A DNA stretch of 64,000 nucleotides, from contig NZ_MJGN01000013.1 in assembly GCF_001865065.1 (NCBI RefSeq), forward strand, positions 1 through 64,000. The letters run 5' to 3'. Source of the stretch: Curtobacterium sp. MCBA15_008 (lineage in GTDB: Bacteria > Actinomycetota > Actinomycetes > Actinomycetales > Microbacteriaceae). Each line of letters opens with the position of its first letter. Within the stretch, counting starts at the first letter, position 1. Shown one piece after another: positions 11,669 through 22,683 of this stretch. A program made the position numbers and the translations under genes. Below the pieces are notes generated by a model. That model saw nothing but the letters and a program-made list of their open reading frames with translations, was not told the DNA's origin and did no database searches.

Positions 11669-12487
11669 CTACACCGCGGCGGTGTCGCCCTGACGTCGGA
11701 ACACGGTGCGGACGAGCAGCCACGTCACCCAGAGCACCGCCGCGTAGAGCGGGACGCCGGTGATGAGCTTGATGCCGGCGAGGAGTTCGACCTGCGCCGT
11801 CAGGTAGAGCGGGATCTCGATGACGAGCCGGATCGCGAAAAGCCCGACCCACAACCACGTGGCGACGGTGAGCACGCGACGCTTCGCCGGGTCGGCGCGC
11901 CAGTCCTGGTGGCTGCCGTCCTCGTTCGGCGGGAGCAGGAACCCGACGATCAGGCCGATCAGCGGACGCCGGATCGCCAGCGTCACCAGCAGCCCGACGA
12001 GCCACACGATGTTGATCACGATGCCGGGGATGAAGTTGCTCTCGGCCCGCCCGGTGATGAGCGCGAGGCCGGCCGAGATCGCCACGCCGAGGATCCCGGC
12101 GAGGGACATCACGAGCGACTGCCGCTGCAGGAGCCGGAGCACCACGAACACGGCGCCGATCACGACGGGGATGAGCACGCTCGGTGCGAGTTCCTTCGTG
12201 ATCGCGTAGACCACCAGGAACGCCAGGCCGGGCAGGACCGACTCGGCCAGGCCGCGCACGCCGCCGATCGCCGCGACGAGCGCGTGCCCGGACGGGGCCT
12301 CACCGGGGGCGACCTTGCCCAGTCCGGTGTTGGCGACCGCCGCGCGCATCTGCTCGGAGAACGACGGCAGCGCGTCGTCGCCGACCGCAGCCGGCCCGTC
12401 GGGCCGGGGAGCAGCCGGTCCCGGGGCCGCACCGTCGGGTCGAGGAGCCGCCGCGTCGGGACGGGTGGTGTCGTCGTGGTCCGGCAC
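11669..12487 (-). CDS. DUF3159 membrane protein
   Basis: 272 residues. A Pro/Ala/Asp-rich N-terminus (about 1-45) is followed by an actinobacterial DUF3159 domain with about five or six hydrophobic helices. The conserved-looking loop FLLPPNEDGSHQDWRADPAKRR-type segment lies around residue 195. Third gene of the unit dut-DUF3710-DUF3159, with 23 bases between it and DUF3710. Function unknown. Confidence 0.88.
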   Translation of the reverse strand: MPDHDDTTRPDAAAPRPDGAAPGPAAPRPDGPAAVGDDALPSFSEQMRAAVANTGLGKVAPGEAPSGHALVAAIGGVRGLAESVLPGLAFLVVYAITKELAPSVLIPVVIGAVFVVLRLLQRQSLVMSLAGILGVAISAGLALITGRAESNFIPGIVINIVWLVGLLVTLAIRRPLIGLIVGFLLPPNEDGSHQDWRADPAKRRVLTVATWLWVGLFAIRLVIEIPLYLTAQVELLAGIKLITGVPLYAAVLWVTWLLVRTVFRRQGDTAAV

Positions 12488-12510
12488 CGTGCCTCCAGGC
12501 AGGTCGTGGG

Positions 12511-13233
12511 TCAGATGGCCGACTGCGTCGACTTCGGCATGTGCAGCGGGATGAGGTCGCGCGGCGGCATCGGCGTGGTCCCGCGGACCACCACGACGCT
12601 GCGGAACAGGTCCTCGATCTCGTCGGCCTCGTCGGGCTGCTCGGCGGCCTTGCCGGCGATCACGCCGCGCAGGAACCAGCGCGGGCCGTCGACGCCGATG
12701 AACCGGGCCGGACGGGCGCCGTCCGTCATGCCGGTGCCGTCGGTGACGACCGGCACCTGCGCGCGGAGCTCGGGGCCGAACGGACCGTCGACCTCGGTCA
12801 CGACACCGCCCTGGCGCTCGATCTGCTCGGCGATCTGCGCGCGGATCTCGTGCCAGAGACCGGTGGAACGCGGGGCCGCGAACGGCTGGACCTGCAGGGT
12901 GGACTCGTCGTAGTCGAGCCCGACGGCGACGACGCGCTGCGAGCCCTCCTCGACCTCGAGCCGGAGGTGCAGCCCCTCGCGCGGCAGGACCTTCACGCCA
13001 CCGAGGTCGACGTACGGGCGGACCAGGTTCGCCTCGGTCTCGTCGTGCGGGCCGTTGTCGGCGCGGTCCTCGGGGGCGGACTTGTCCGTCGGAGCGACGG
13101 CGTCCACCTCGTCGAGGTCGGCGTCGGCATCGGTCGCGATGTCCACCTCGGGGGTCGTCTCGGCGACCTCGACCTCGTCGATGACGGCGTCCGCCACCTC
13201 GACCTCGTCACGCTTGCGTCGGCCGAACTTCAT
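12511..13233 (-). CDS. DUF3710 domain protein
   Basis: 240 residues. The basic start KFGRRKRDEVEVAD is followed by a strongly acidic region to about residue 60, then the DUF3710 domain (about 70-215) with VRPYVDLGGVKVLPREGL and RFIGVDGPRWFLRGVIAG. The family is restricted to Actinobacteria and usually sits next to dut and DUF3159, as here. Start ATG at 13233 overlaps the dut stop by four bases, so it is translationally coupled. The role is unknown. Confidence 0.88.
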   Translation of the reverse strand: MKFGRRKRDEVEVADAVIDEVEVAETTPEVDIATDADADLDEVDAVAPTDKSAPEDRADNGPHDETEANLVRPYVDLGGVKVLPREGLHLRLEVEEGSQRVVAVGLDYDESTLQVQPFAAPRSTGLWHEIRAQIAEQIERQGGVVTEVDGPFGPELRAQVPVVTDGTGMTDGARPARFIGVDGPRWFLRGVIAGKAAEQPDEADEIEDLFRSVVVVRGTTPMPPRDLIPLHMPKSTQSAI

Positions 13234-13721
13234 GCGCGCGTTCCTTCCTGAGCATTGTCGGCGGTGCCGCTGGGGACACCGCTCCGGTCACCGTAGCCCG
13301 ACGAGCCGAACCCGCCCTGGCCGCGGACGCTGTCCGGGAGCTCGTCGACGCGCGTGAACGACACGCGCGGGACCGGCATCACGATCATCTGGGCGATGCG
13401 GTCGCCGACGTGCACCTCGTGCGCCTCGGTCTGGTCGGTGTTGAGCAGTGCGACCTTGATCTCGCCGCGGTACCCCGCGTCGACGGTGCCGGGCGAGTTC
13501 ACGATGGTGATGCCGTGCTTCGCTGCGAGTCCGCTGCGCGGGACGACGAAGGCAGCGTGGCCCTCGGGGAGCGCGATGCGGAGGCCGGTGCCCACCAGGC
13601 GCCGCTCGCCGGGACGGAGCACGAACGCCTCGGTGGAGACGAGGTCGGCTCCGGCGTCACCGGGATGGGCGTAGCCGGGAGCGTTCTCCCCGGTCCAGAG
13701 CACGTCGACTGGTTCGGTCAC
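13230..13721 (-). CDS. dut: dUTP diphosphatase
   Basis: 163 residues, trimeric dUTPase family. It hydrolyses dUTP to dUMP, keeping uracil out of DNA and supplying thymidylate synthesis. Motif 1 is PGDAGADLVS, motif 2 PRSGLAAKHGI, motif 3 GTVDAGYRGEIKV, motif 4 RIAQMIVMPV, and the flexible C-terminal motif 5 GQGGFGSSGYGD is intact. A TACCCT box lies six bases before the GTG, so the transcript is probably leaderless. First gene of a three-gene operon. Confidence 0.96.
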   Translation of the reverse strand: MTEPVDVLWTGENAPGYAHPGDAGADLVSTEAFVLRPGERRLVGTGLRIALPEGHAAFVVPRSGLAAKHGITIVNSPGTVDAGYRGEIKVALLNTDQTEAHEVHVGDRIAQMIVMPVPRVSFTRVDELPDSVRGQGGFGSSGYGDRSGVPSGTADNAQEGTRA

Positions 13722-13727
13722 GTGTCG

Positions 13728-13733
13728 AGGGTA
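13728..13733 (-). promoter_or_regulatory. -10 box of dut (leaderless)
   Basis: Minus strand TACCCT ends 6 bases before the GTG at 13721. No Shine-Dalgarno is seen. Confidence 0.5.
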
Positions 13734-13786
13734 GTGCAGACCGTGACCGTTCCGTGACCTGGCCCGAGTCGTGGTCGAATGGACCC

Positions 13787-14218
13787 GTGACCCTGTACCG
13801 CGAACGACTGTGGGCTCCGCCCGTCCTCTACCTGGCGACCGCGCTCGTCATCCCCGCCAGCCTCCTCGTGTTCCTGCCGATCAGCGTCCTGACGGGCGTG
13901 CTCGTCGCGATCGGGATGTACCTCGGCGTGGTCGTGCTGCTGTGGGCCCTCGCCCCGACGATCGAGGTCACCGACACCGAGTTCCGCGCCGGCCGTGCAC
14001 ACCTCCCCCGTGCGCTCGTCGGCGAGGTCACCGGCTACGAGGGCGCCGAGGCCACGTCGCAGCGTGGCCCGAAGCTCGACGCCCGCGCGTGGACGCTCTT
14101 CCGCGGGTACGTGCGCGGGGTCGTCAAGGTCGAGGTCGAGGATCCGGCGGACCCCACGCCGTACTGGCTCGTGAGCGTCCGCAACCCCTCGGCCCTGGTC
14201 GCCGCGTTGCGTTCCTGA
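13787..14218 (+). CDS. DUF3093 membrane protein
   Basis: 143 residues from the GTG at 13787; an upstream ATG at 13754 would add 11 residues with no support. Two N-terminal hydrophobic helices (about 11-50) are followed by a small soluble domain containing TEFRAGRAHLPRALVGEV and ending PYWLVSVRNPSALVAALRS. This matches the actinobacterial DUF3093 family, function unknown. It commonly sits opposite dut, as here. Confidence 0.88.
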   Translation: MTLYRERLWAPPVLYLATALVIPASLLVFLPISVLTGVLVAIGMYLGVVVLLWALAPTIEVTDTEFRAGRAHLPRALVGEVTGYEGAEATSQRGPKLDARAWTLFRGYVRGVVKVEVEDPADPTPYWLVSVRNPSALVAALRS

Positions 14219-14545
14219 GTCGCGGGGCGCGCCGGCTCGGGTTGCGTCGGTCGGGTTGCGTCCGCTGACCCGGGTCGCGTCGATCGGGCACGCGCTGGCC
14301 CGGGTCGCGGCGGTCGGGCGGTCGCGCTGGTCCGGGTCGCGTCGGTCGGGCGGTCGCGCTGGTCCGGCCAGGAGGCGCGGCTCGCCCCCGCCACGCCCGT
14401 TCCTTCCCATGACGGTCGCGCTGGTCACCAGGAACGGGCGTACTCGGTCGGAAGAACAGACCAGGTACGCCCGATTCGACCGAGTACGCCCGATTCGGAC
14501 AGGTACGCCCGAGAGGGCCAGGTGCGCGCGAAACGGCCAGGGACG
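14219..14545. repeat. Intergenic repeat region: TCGGTCGGG runs plus a TACGCCCGA array
   Basis: No gene is visible. The first half repeats GTCGGTCGGG / CGCGCTGGTCCGG units. A half copy of the dispersed palindrome is at 14371-14384. From 14398 the sequence matches the element at 37660 with the same internal spacing, and it ends in about five imperfect 19-21 base units built on GTACGCCCGA. Confidence 0.7.
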
Positions 14546-14582
14546 CGAACGGCCCGCCACCCAGCGGGTGACGGGCCGTTCG
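14546..14582. terminator. Bidirectional hairpin between DUF3093 and DUF4193
   Basis: Eleven-base outer arms 14546-14556 and 14572-14582 pair perfectly, with an inner CACCC/GGGTG stem. It lies between convergent genes. Confidence 0.7.
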
Positions 14583-14595
14583 ACTCCGTGCGGTC

Positions 14596-14895
14596 CTAGA
14601 GCGCCGCGCACTCCGCACAGACCGGGCCGAGCTTCGACTCGTGGTCGAGCTGCGAGCGGTGCTTCACCAGGAAGCACTCGACACAGGTGAACTCGTCGAC
14701 CTGGGGCGGGAGCACGACGACGTCGAGGTCGACGTCGCTGAGGTCCTGTCCGGCGAGCTCGAAGCTGCCGGGGTTGTCGGAATCATCGTCGACGACCCCC
14801 GACATCTTGTCGGGAACGCGCTCCTTGAGGGCCTCGATCGACTCCGAGTCAGAGTTGTCGTCGGTCTTCCGGGGGGCGTCGTAATCGGTGGCCAT
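14596..14895 (-). CDS. DUF4193 zinc-ribbon protein
   Basis: 99 residues. It begins MATDYDAPRKT, is acidic in the middle (FELAGQDLSDVDLDVVVLPP), and ends with a four-cysteine ribbon: CVECFLVKHRSQ then CAECAAL. This is the hallmark of DUF4193, a small actinobacterial family proposed to bind zinc; the function is unknown. ATG at 14895 is chosen from homologues; an ATG two codons upstream is also possible. Confidence 0.92.
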   Translation of the reverse strand: MATDYDAPRKTDDNSDSESIEALKERVPDKMSGVVDDDSDNPGSFELAGQDLSDVDLDVVVLPPQVDEFTCVECFLVKHRSQLDHESKLGPVCAECAAL

Positions 14896-15160
14896 GCCCA
14901 TCCATTTCTCGTATCGAGAGGTCGTCGCCGGTGATCGGCGGCGACAGTTTGCACCACGGCCCGCCAGAGCGCAAACCGAGAACTGCGGCGGGTCGTTCTG
15001 GCGCTGCAACCCGACACCCGTCGTCGCTATTCCCGGGGTCCGGAATCGGCCTGACGGGAGTCCGCGGCACGCCCGTGCGCCTCCCCGGGATCGGCCCGGG
15101 ACGGCTGCATACTCCTGGGGTACGACGCTCGACCGTACGCGACGCTCGGAAGGCGGAACC

Positions 15161-16186
15161 ATGCAAGACGTGAGAGTCATCGGAGTGGAGTCCGGGGCAC
15201 TCCTCCTCGCGACCGACGGCGGGACCGAGTTCCGGTTGCCCGTCACCTCGTCGCTGCCGGGCCAGGTCCGGCAGGCGAACCCCGAGGCAGGTCCGCAGAA
15301 GCGTGTGTCCCCGAAGGACGTGCAGGCCCGCATCCGCGGTGGTGCCGACGCCGCAGAGGTCGCTGCGGCGCTCGACGTCGACGTGGAGTACGTCCGCCGC
15401 TTCGAGGGCCCCGTGCTCGCCGAGCGCGCGTTCGTCCTCGACGCCGCCCACCGTGTGCCGGTCACCCCGGTCGACGACGAGGCGCCCGACACCTTCGGCG
15501 AGGCCATCACGGCGAAGCTCGAGGCCGGCGAGGCCACGGCGGTCTCCTGGGCCTCGTGGAAGCACGCCGAGCACGGCTGGCAGGTGCGCGTGCACTACAC
15601 CGCCGCCGAGGTCGAGCACGACGCGCAGTGGCTCTTCGACCCCAAGACCTCGACGCTGACGCCGGACAACGGCGACGCGCACCGGCTCTCGCACAGTGAC
15701 GACGAGGGCATCGCGCCCCGGCTCCGCGCGGTCGAGAGCGACCACCAGGACACCGACGGCACGCGGTTCGACTCGGGCGCGTTCCGCGTCGACGAGCCGG
15801 ACGAGGACGTCACCAACCCCGACGTGCAGGAGCGCCCGCTCCGTGCGCCGCTCCCCCGCATCGGCGTCGCCGCCGTCGAGGAACGCGCCCCGGGCAACGA
15901 GACCGCCGACCTGCTCGAGGCCCTTCGGCGTCGCCGTGGCGAGCGGGAGTCCGCCGCGTTCGGCGAGCAGCAGGAGGAGCCCCGCGGCACCTCGATCAGC
16001 GTCGTCGACATCCCACTGCAGGGCTTCGAGGACGAGCCCGCGGGCGTCCAGCAGCAGGACGCCCGTCCGGCCTCCGCCCCGGAGTCCGAGGGTGGTCGTC
16101 AGGAGCGCAAGAAGCGCAACCGCCGCTCGATGCCGAGCTGGGACGAGATCGTCTTCGGTACACGCCCGGACGACGACCCCGCCTGA
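15161..16186 (+). CDS. sepH: Septation protein SepH (DUF3071)
   Basis: 341 residues. ATG at 15161 has GGAAGG 7 bases upstream. The N-terminal domain runs from QDVRVIGVESGALLLATDGG through a helix-turn-helix-like segment (SPKDVQARIRGGADAAEVAAALDVD, split here as SPKDVQARIRGG and AAEVAAALDVD), and the C-terminal half is disordered and Arg/Glu rich. SepH is known in Streptomyces and mycobacteria to stimulate FtsZ assembly through the N-terminal region. The end RSMPSWDEIVFGTR is a conserved-looking short peptide. Confidence 0.9.
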   Translation: MQDVRVIGVESGALLLATDGGTEFRLPVTSSLPGQVRQANPEAGPQKRVSPKDVQARIRGGADAAEVAAALDVDVEYVRRFEGPVLAERAFVLDAAHRVPVTPVDDEAPDTFGEAITAKLEAGEATAVSWASWKHAEHGWQVRVHYTAAEVEHDAQWLFDPKTSTLTPDNGDAHRLSHSDDEGIAPRLRAVESDHQDTDGTRFDSGAFRVDEPDEDVTNPDVQERPLRAPLPRIGVAAVEERAPGNETADLLEALRRRRGERESAAFGEQQEEPRGTSISVVDIPLQGFEDEPAGVQQQDARPASAPESEGGRQERKKRNRRSMPSWDEIVFGTRPDDDPA

Positions 16187-16216
16187 TCCCGGCAAGCACT
16201 GCCAGCGGGGGCGTTT

Positions 16217-17365
16217 CTACGCGAACGCTCCCGCGAGCCGGAGCGGCACGAGGATCTCGTCGTCGGTCATCGCACCGTGCTGGCCGATCATCCGCTTCGG
16301 TTCCTCGCCGTCGCGCAGCCCGCGGTCGTCGTTGAACGCCCACGACCCGCGCGCCACGACGATGACGTCGCCGATGCGGTCGACGACCTCGTCCGAGACC
16401 GGGCCGAACCAGCCGGCGGCGATCGCCTCGTCGCGGCTGGCGACGAACGCCTTCTTGCCGTAGCGGGCCCGGAAGGCGCCCACGAGCGCCCGGACGTCGG
16501 TGCCCGGTGCGACGGTCAGCTGCCGGCACCGCGGGTCCCCGGCCACCCCGACGACGTCGGTCAGCAACAGCGGGTCCATCGCGATGTTCGCGTGGTCCGG
16601 CACGTCCAGGACGCCGTGGTCGGCCGTCACGACGATCCCCACGTCGTCGGCGACCGCACGGTCGAGCCGCGCGAGTTCACCGTCGAGCAGCTCCAGCGCG
16701 GCGGTCCACCGGTCGGACTGCCAGCCGTTCTTGTGCCCGATCGAGTCGAGCTCGGGGACGTACAGGTAGACCAGCGAGCGGCCGGTCGCGGTCTCGGCGA
16801 GGGCGGAGTCGATGCGCTGCGGGATCGAGTCGGCGGAGACGTACCGGGCACCGCCGAGCACGTTCGCCGTCATGCCCGAGGAGCGGTAGCGCGCCGGGCC
16901 GACCACCACGGGGTCGACGTCGAGGGCCTGCGCCGCCGTGAAGAGCGTCGGTGCGAGCAGCCAGCCCGCCGGGACCTCGGTGTCCCAGCCGCCCAGCAGG
17001 TTCATCACCGCGCCGGTCTCGGGGTTCCACCCGCTGTACCCGACGACGCCGTGCGTGCCGGGCGACCGGCCGGTCGTCAGGGTGCTGAGCGCCGCGGCCG
17101 TCGTCGTGGGGAACCCGCTCCGCAGCTTCTTCTTCCCCGCGGTGAGCCAGCGTGCGTGGCCCGCGCGGGCCGCCAGTGCGCCGGCCCCCAGGCCGTCGAC
17201 CAGCACGACGATCGCGGAACGGGCGGGACGGAGGGTGATCCGTGCCTCCAGTCCGGTGGTGCGCAACCACGCGTCGTCCGCAGCCCCGAGCGCCACGAGG
17301 CAACTCGGGAAGACGTCGGCGAGGTTCGCGGTGGCGTCGGGGGCCGTCGGTACGCTTGTTCCCAT
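16217..17365 (-). CDS. Alkaline phosphatase family protein (nucleotide pyrophosphatase-like)
   Basis: 382 residues. The metal site begins at [11 protein letters not shown], the nucleophile region is [15 protein letters not shown], and later ligands are in [10 protein letters not shown] and VTADHGVLD. This is the fold of type I phosphodiesterase/nucleotide pyrophosphatases. The Thr in the PTTT motif is the likely nucleophile; the substrate is unknown. Start ATG at 17365 is chosen from GGGAG upstream and the size of the family. It diverges from the topoisomerase A gene, 26 bases apart. Confidence 0.88.
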   Translation of the reverse strand: MGTSVPTAPDATANLADVFPSCLVALGAADDAWLRTTGLEARITLRPARSAIVVLVDGLGAGALAARAGHARWLTAGKKKLRSGFPTTTAAALSTLTTGRSPGTHGVVGYSGWNPETGAVMNLLGGWDTEVPAGWLLAPTLFTAAQALDVDPVVVGPARYRSSGMTANVLGGARYVSADSIPQRIDSALAETATGRSLVYLYVPELDSIGHKNGWQSDRWTAALELLDGELARLDRAVADDVGIVVTADHGVLDVPDHANIAMDPLLLTDVVGVAGDPRCRQLTVAPGTDVRALVGAFRARYGKKAFVASRDEAIAAGWFGPVSDEVVDRIGDVIVVARGSWAFNDDRGLRDGEEPKRMIGQHGAMTDDEILVPLRLAGAFA

Positions 17366-17391
17366 CTCCCCCAGTCTCCCAGAAAGGTGCC

Positions 17392-19878
<2,487 letters not shown>

Positions 19879-19935
19879 CGGGCCGCAGGCGCGGCGCCAC
19901 GTCGGCGCCGGGCCGCCGCGCCGCCGGTGCCGCTC

Positions 19936-19995
19936 TTTCGCGCTGAGCGACACCTCACGGGCTTCTTGGTCCGTGAAGTGTCGCTCAGCACGAAA
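19936..19995. terminator. Bidirectional terminator between topoisomerase A and B genes
   Basis: Arms 19936-19960 and 19971-19995 pair over about 23 of 25 bases with a 10-base loop. It lies between convergent genes. Confidence 0.75.
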
Positions 19996-20058
19996 CGACC
20001 CGCGCGCGACCGCCCCGCCCTACGACCGCGCGCGACCGACCCGCGCGACCCGCGCGCA

Positions 20059-22185
20059 CTACACGTCGATGCGGTCCCGGTCGAGACCCTCGCCCGCCAG
20101 GATGAACTCCTTGCGCGGGGCCACGTCGTTGCCCATCAGCAGCTCGAACACCTTCGCGGCACTCTCGGCATCGGTGATCCGCACCCGCCGCAGCGTCCGG
20201 TGCGTGCGGTCCATCGTGGTCTCCGCCAGCTGGTCGGCGTCCATCTCACCGAGGCCCTTGTACCGCTGGATCGGCTCCTGGTACTTCTTGCCCGACTTCT
20301 CGAGCTTCTTCAGCACCGCCTGGAGCTCCTGCTCCGAGTACGTGTAGAGCGTGTCGTTCGGCTTGCCACGGTTGACCACGACGACCCGGTGCAGCGGCGG
20401 CACCGCGGCGAACACGCGGCCCTCTTCGATCATCGGCCGCATGTACCGGAAGAACAGCGTCAGCAGCAGGGTCCGGATGTGGGCGCCGTCGACGTCGGCG
20501 TCGGACATGATGATGACCTTGCCGTACCGCGCCTGGTCGATCTCGAACGTGCGGCCGGAGCCCGCGCCGATCACCTGGATGATCGAGGCGCACTCGGCGT
20601 TGGAGAGCATGTCCGAGACGGACGCCTTCTGCACGTTCAGGATCTTGCCGCGGATGGGCAGCAGCGCCTGGTACTCGCTGTTGCGGGCGAGCTTGGCGGT
20701 GCCGAGCGCGGAGTCACCCTCGACGATGAAGAGCTCCGTGCCCTCGGCGTCCTGCTTGCGGCAGTCGGCGAGCTTGGTCGGCAGCGAGGAGTTCTCGAGC
20801 GCGTTCTTCCGGCGCTGGGTCTCCTTGTGCGCTCGGGCCGAGATCCGGGTCTTCATCTCGGCGACGACCTTCTCGAGCAGCGTCGCCGCCTGTGCCTTCT
20901 CGGTGCGCTGCGTCGAGGTGAGGATCTCGGTGAGGCGCTTCGACACGACCTGGTCGACGATCTTGCGGACCGCCGGGGTGCCCAGCACCTCCTTCGTCTG
21001 GCCCTCGAACTGCGGCTCGGGCAGGCGGACGGTCAGCACCGCGGTCATGCCGGCGAGGACGTCGTCCTTCTCGAGCTTGTCCTGCCCGACCTTGAGCTTG
21101 CGGGCGTTCGCCTCGACCTGGGTGCGGACGGCCTTGACCACGCCCGACTCGAAGCCTGCCTGGTGCGTGCCGCCCTTCGGCGTGGCGATGATGTTCACGA
21201 AGCTGCGGAACACCGTCTCGTAGCCGCTGCCCCAGCGGAGCGCCAGGTCGACCTCGCACTCGCGGTCGACCGACGTGGACACCATGTGGCCCTTGTCGTC
21301 GAGCATCGGCACGGTCTCGGTGAAGGTACCGGTGCCCTGGACGCGCCAGACGTCGGTGACGGCGGTGTCGACGGCGAGGTGCTCGACGAACTCGCCGATG
21401 CCGCCCTCGTACCGGAACCGCTCCACCACGGGCCCGGCGGCGACCGCGGTCCCGGTGGCCTCGGCCCGAGCAGCGGCGGCCTCGATCGAGGCGGGGCGCG
21501 CGTCGGTGATGGTGATGCCGAGCCCGGGCACGAGGAACGCCGTCTGCCGCGCACGGCTCACCAGGTCGCTCGTGCTGAACTTCGCGTCGGCGGTGAAGAT
21601 CTGCCGGTCCGCCCAGTAGCGGATCCGGGAGCCGGTGACGCCCTTCTTCACCTTGCCGACCACACGGAGCTCACTGCCCGACGTGAACGGTGCGAAGGGC
21701 GCGTCGGGTCCGATGCCATTCGCGTCGTCGAAGGTGCCGGGCTCGCCCCGGTGGAACGACATCGCGTAGGTCTTGCCGCCGCGGTCGACCTCGACGTCGA
21801 GGCGCTCCGACAGCGCGTTGACGACGGAGGCGCCGACGCCGTGCAGGCCACCGGACGCTGCGTAGGACCCCGAGCCGAACTTGCCGCCGGCGTGGAGCTT
21901 GGTGAACACGACCTCGACCCCGGTCAGACCGGTCTTCGGTTCGACGTCGACGGGGATGCCGCGCGCGGTGTCACGGACCTCGACCGAGCCGTCCTCGTGC
22001 AGGACGACACCGATCTCGTCACCGTGCCCGGCGAGGGCTTCGTCGACGGAGTTGTCGATGATCTCCCACAGGCAGTGCATGAGGCCGCGGGAGTCCGTCG
22101 AACCGATGTACATGCCCGGGCGCTTCCGGACCGCCTCGAGCCCTTCGAGGACGGAGAGATGGCGTGCGGAGTAGTCGGAGCTCAC
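20059..22185 (-). CDS. parE: DNA topoisomerase (ATP-hydrolysing) subunit B, topoisomerase IV-like
   Basis: 708 residues. A GHKL ATPase domain (IIDNSVDEALAGHGDEI, about 40-56, and GGLHGVGASVVNAL) is followed by the transducer domain, then the TOPRIM domain with LFIVEGDSALGTAK and the acidic DADVDGAHIRTLLLT. The C-terminal tail ends with RYKGLGEMDADQLAET and NDVAPRKEFI. It pairs with the convergent subunit A gene. A TAGCAT box six bases before the GTG start suggests a leaderless transcript, although GGAAG also lies close. Confidence 0.92.
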   Translation of the reverse strand: MSSDYSARHLSVLEGLEAVRKRPGMYIGSTDSRGLMHCLWEIIDNSVDEALAGHGDEIGVVLHEDGSVEVRDTARGIPVDVEPKTGLTGVEVVFTKLHAGGKFGSGSYAASGGLHGVGASVVNALSERLDVEVDRGGKTYAMSFHRGEPGTFDDANGIGPDAPFAPFTSGSELRVVGKVKKGVTGSRIRYWADRQIFTADAKFSTSDLVSRARQTAFLVPGLGITITDARPASIEAAAARAEATGTAVAAGPVVERFRYEGGIGEFVEHLAVDTAVTDVWRVQGTGTFTETVPMLDDKGHMVSTSVDRECEVDLALRWGSGYETVFRSFVNIIATPKGGTHQAGFESGVVKAVRTQVEANARKLKVGQDKLEKDDVLAGMTAVLTVRLPEPQFEGQTKEVLGTPAVRKIVDQVVSKRLTEILTSTQRTEKAQAATLLEKVVAEMKTRISARAHKETQRRKNALENSSLPTKLADCRKQDAEGTELFIVEGDSALGTAKLARNSEYQALLPIRGKILNVQKASVSDMLSNAECASIIQVIGAGSGRTFEIDQARYGKVIIMSDADVDGAHIRTLLLTLFFRYMRPMIEEGRVFAAVPPLHRVVVVNRGKPNDTLYTYSEQELQAVLKKLEKSGKKYQEPIQRYKGLGEMDADQLAETTMDRTHRTLRRVRITDAESAAKVFELLMGNDVAPRKEFILAGEGLDRDRIDV

Positions 22186-22191
22186 CTTCCG

Positions 22192-22197
22192 ATGCTA
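22192..22197 (-). promoter_or_regulatory. -10 box of the topoisomerase B gene
   Basis: Minus strand TAGCAT ends 6 bases before the GTG at 22185. Confidence 0.45.
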
Positions 22198-22353
22198 GCG
22201 ATCGGCACCGACACCACCCGCCGGACACTCGGACTGGGGACACTCGATCCGCGCTGAGCGAAATGGGGCCACCACAATGCGTCGTTCCCAGGCATCACGT
22301 GTTGAAATGGTCCAACCACCCGGCACCACCTGCGATCCGTGAGGAGCACAGCA

Positions 22354-22578
22354 ATGACCCAGACCGTGCAGGACCCCTCCATCGACGAAGTCAGCAACCA
22401 CCAGCTGACCGCCGCCGACCGTTGCGACAGCTGCGGCGCGCAGGCCTACATCCGAGCCACCATGGCCAGCGGCGAACTGTTCTTCTGCGCTCACCACGGC
22501 GCGGAGTTCAAGGACAAGCTCGCGGCGACCGCCATCGAGTGGCACGACGAGAGCAGCCGACTCTACGAGTCGAAGTAG
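22354..22578 (+). CDS. DUF7455 small zinc-finger-like protein
   Basis: 74 residues. The start is ATG at 22354, with GAGGAG 8 bases upstream; a GTG at 22339 would overlap that site. The core TAADRCDSCGAQAYIRATM and ELFFCAHHGAEF gives a CxxC...CxxH metal site typical of the small actinobacterial DUF7455 family. It is monocistronic with a strong terminator. The function is unknown. Confidence 0.9.
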   Translation: MTQTVQDPSIDEVSNHQLTAADRCDSCGAQAYIRATMASGELFFCAHHGAEFKDKLAATAIEWHDESSRLYESK

Positions 22579-22605
22579 TCGCGACCGACAGCAGCGACCG
22601 ACTGC

Positions 22606-22647
22606 AGACGGGAGGCGCGGTGCCAGCTGGCACCGCGCCTCCCGTCT
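22606..22647. terminator. Perfect 42-base palindrome, bidirectional terminator (dispersed family)
   Basis: Arms 22606-22624 and 22629-22647 are exactly complementary, and the AGCT between them is itself palindromic. It is followed by TTTG and lies between the convergent DUF7455 and gatD-like genes. The core GGAGGCGCGGTGCC recurs at 50651, 57353 and elsewhere. Confidence 0.8.
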
Positions 22648-22683
22648 TTGCGTGTCGCGTTCGACGTCCGCAGCGAGCGTCCG

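Noticed and set aside
14440-14545. CRISPR-like array (regular TACGCCCGA units)
   Set aside because: Units are about 20 bases with almost no spacer, and there are no cas genes; it is a simple direct-repeat array.
22260-22350. sigma70 promoter of the DUF7455 gene (TTGAAA near 22312)
   Set aside because: No matching -10 at 17 base spacing could be found.
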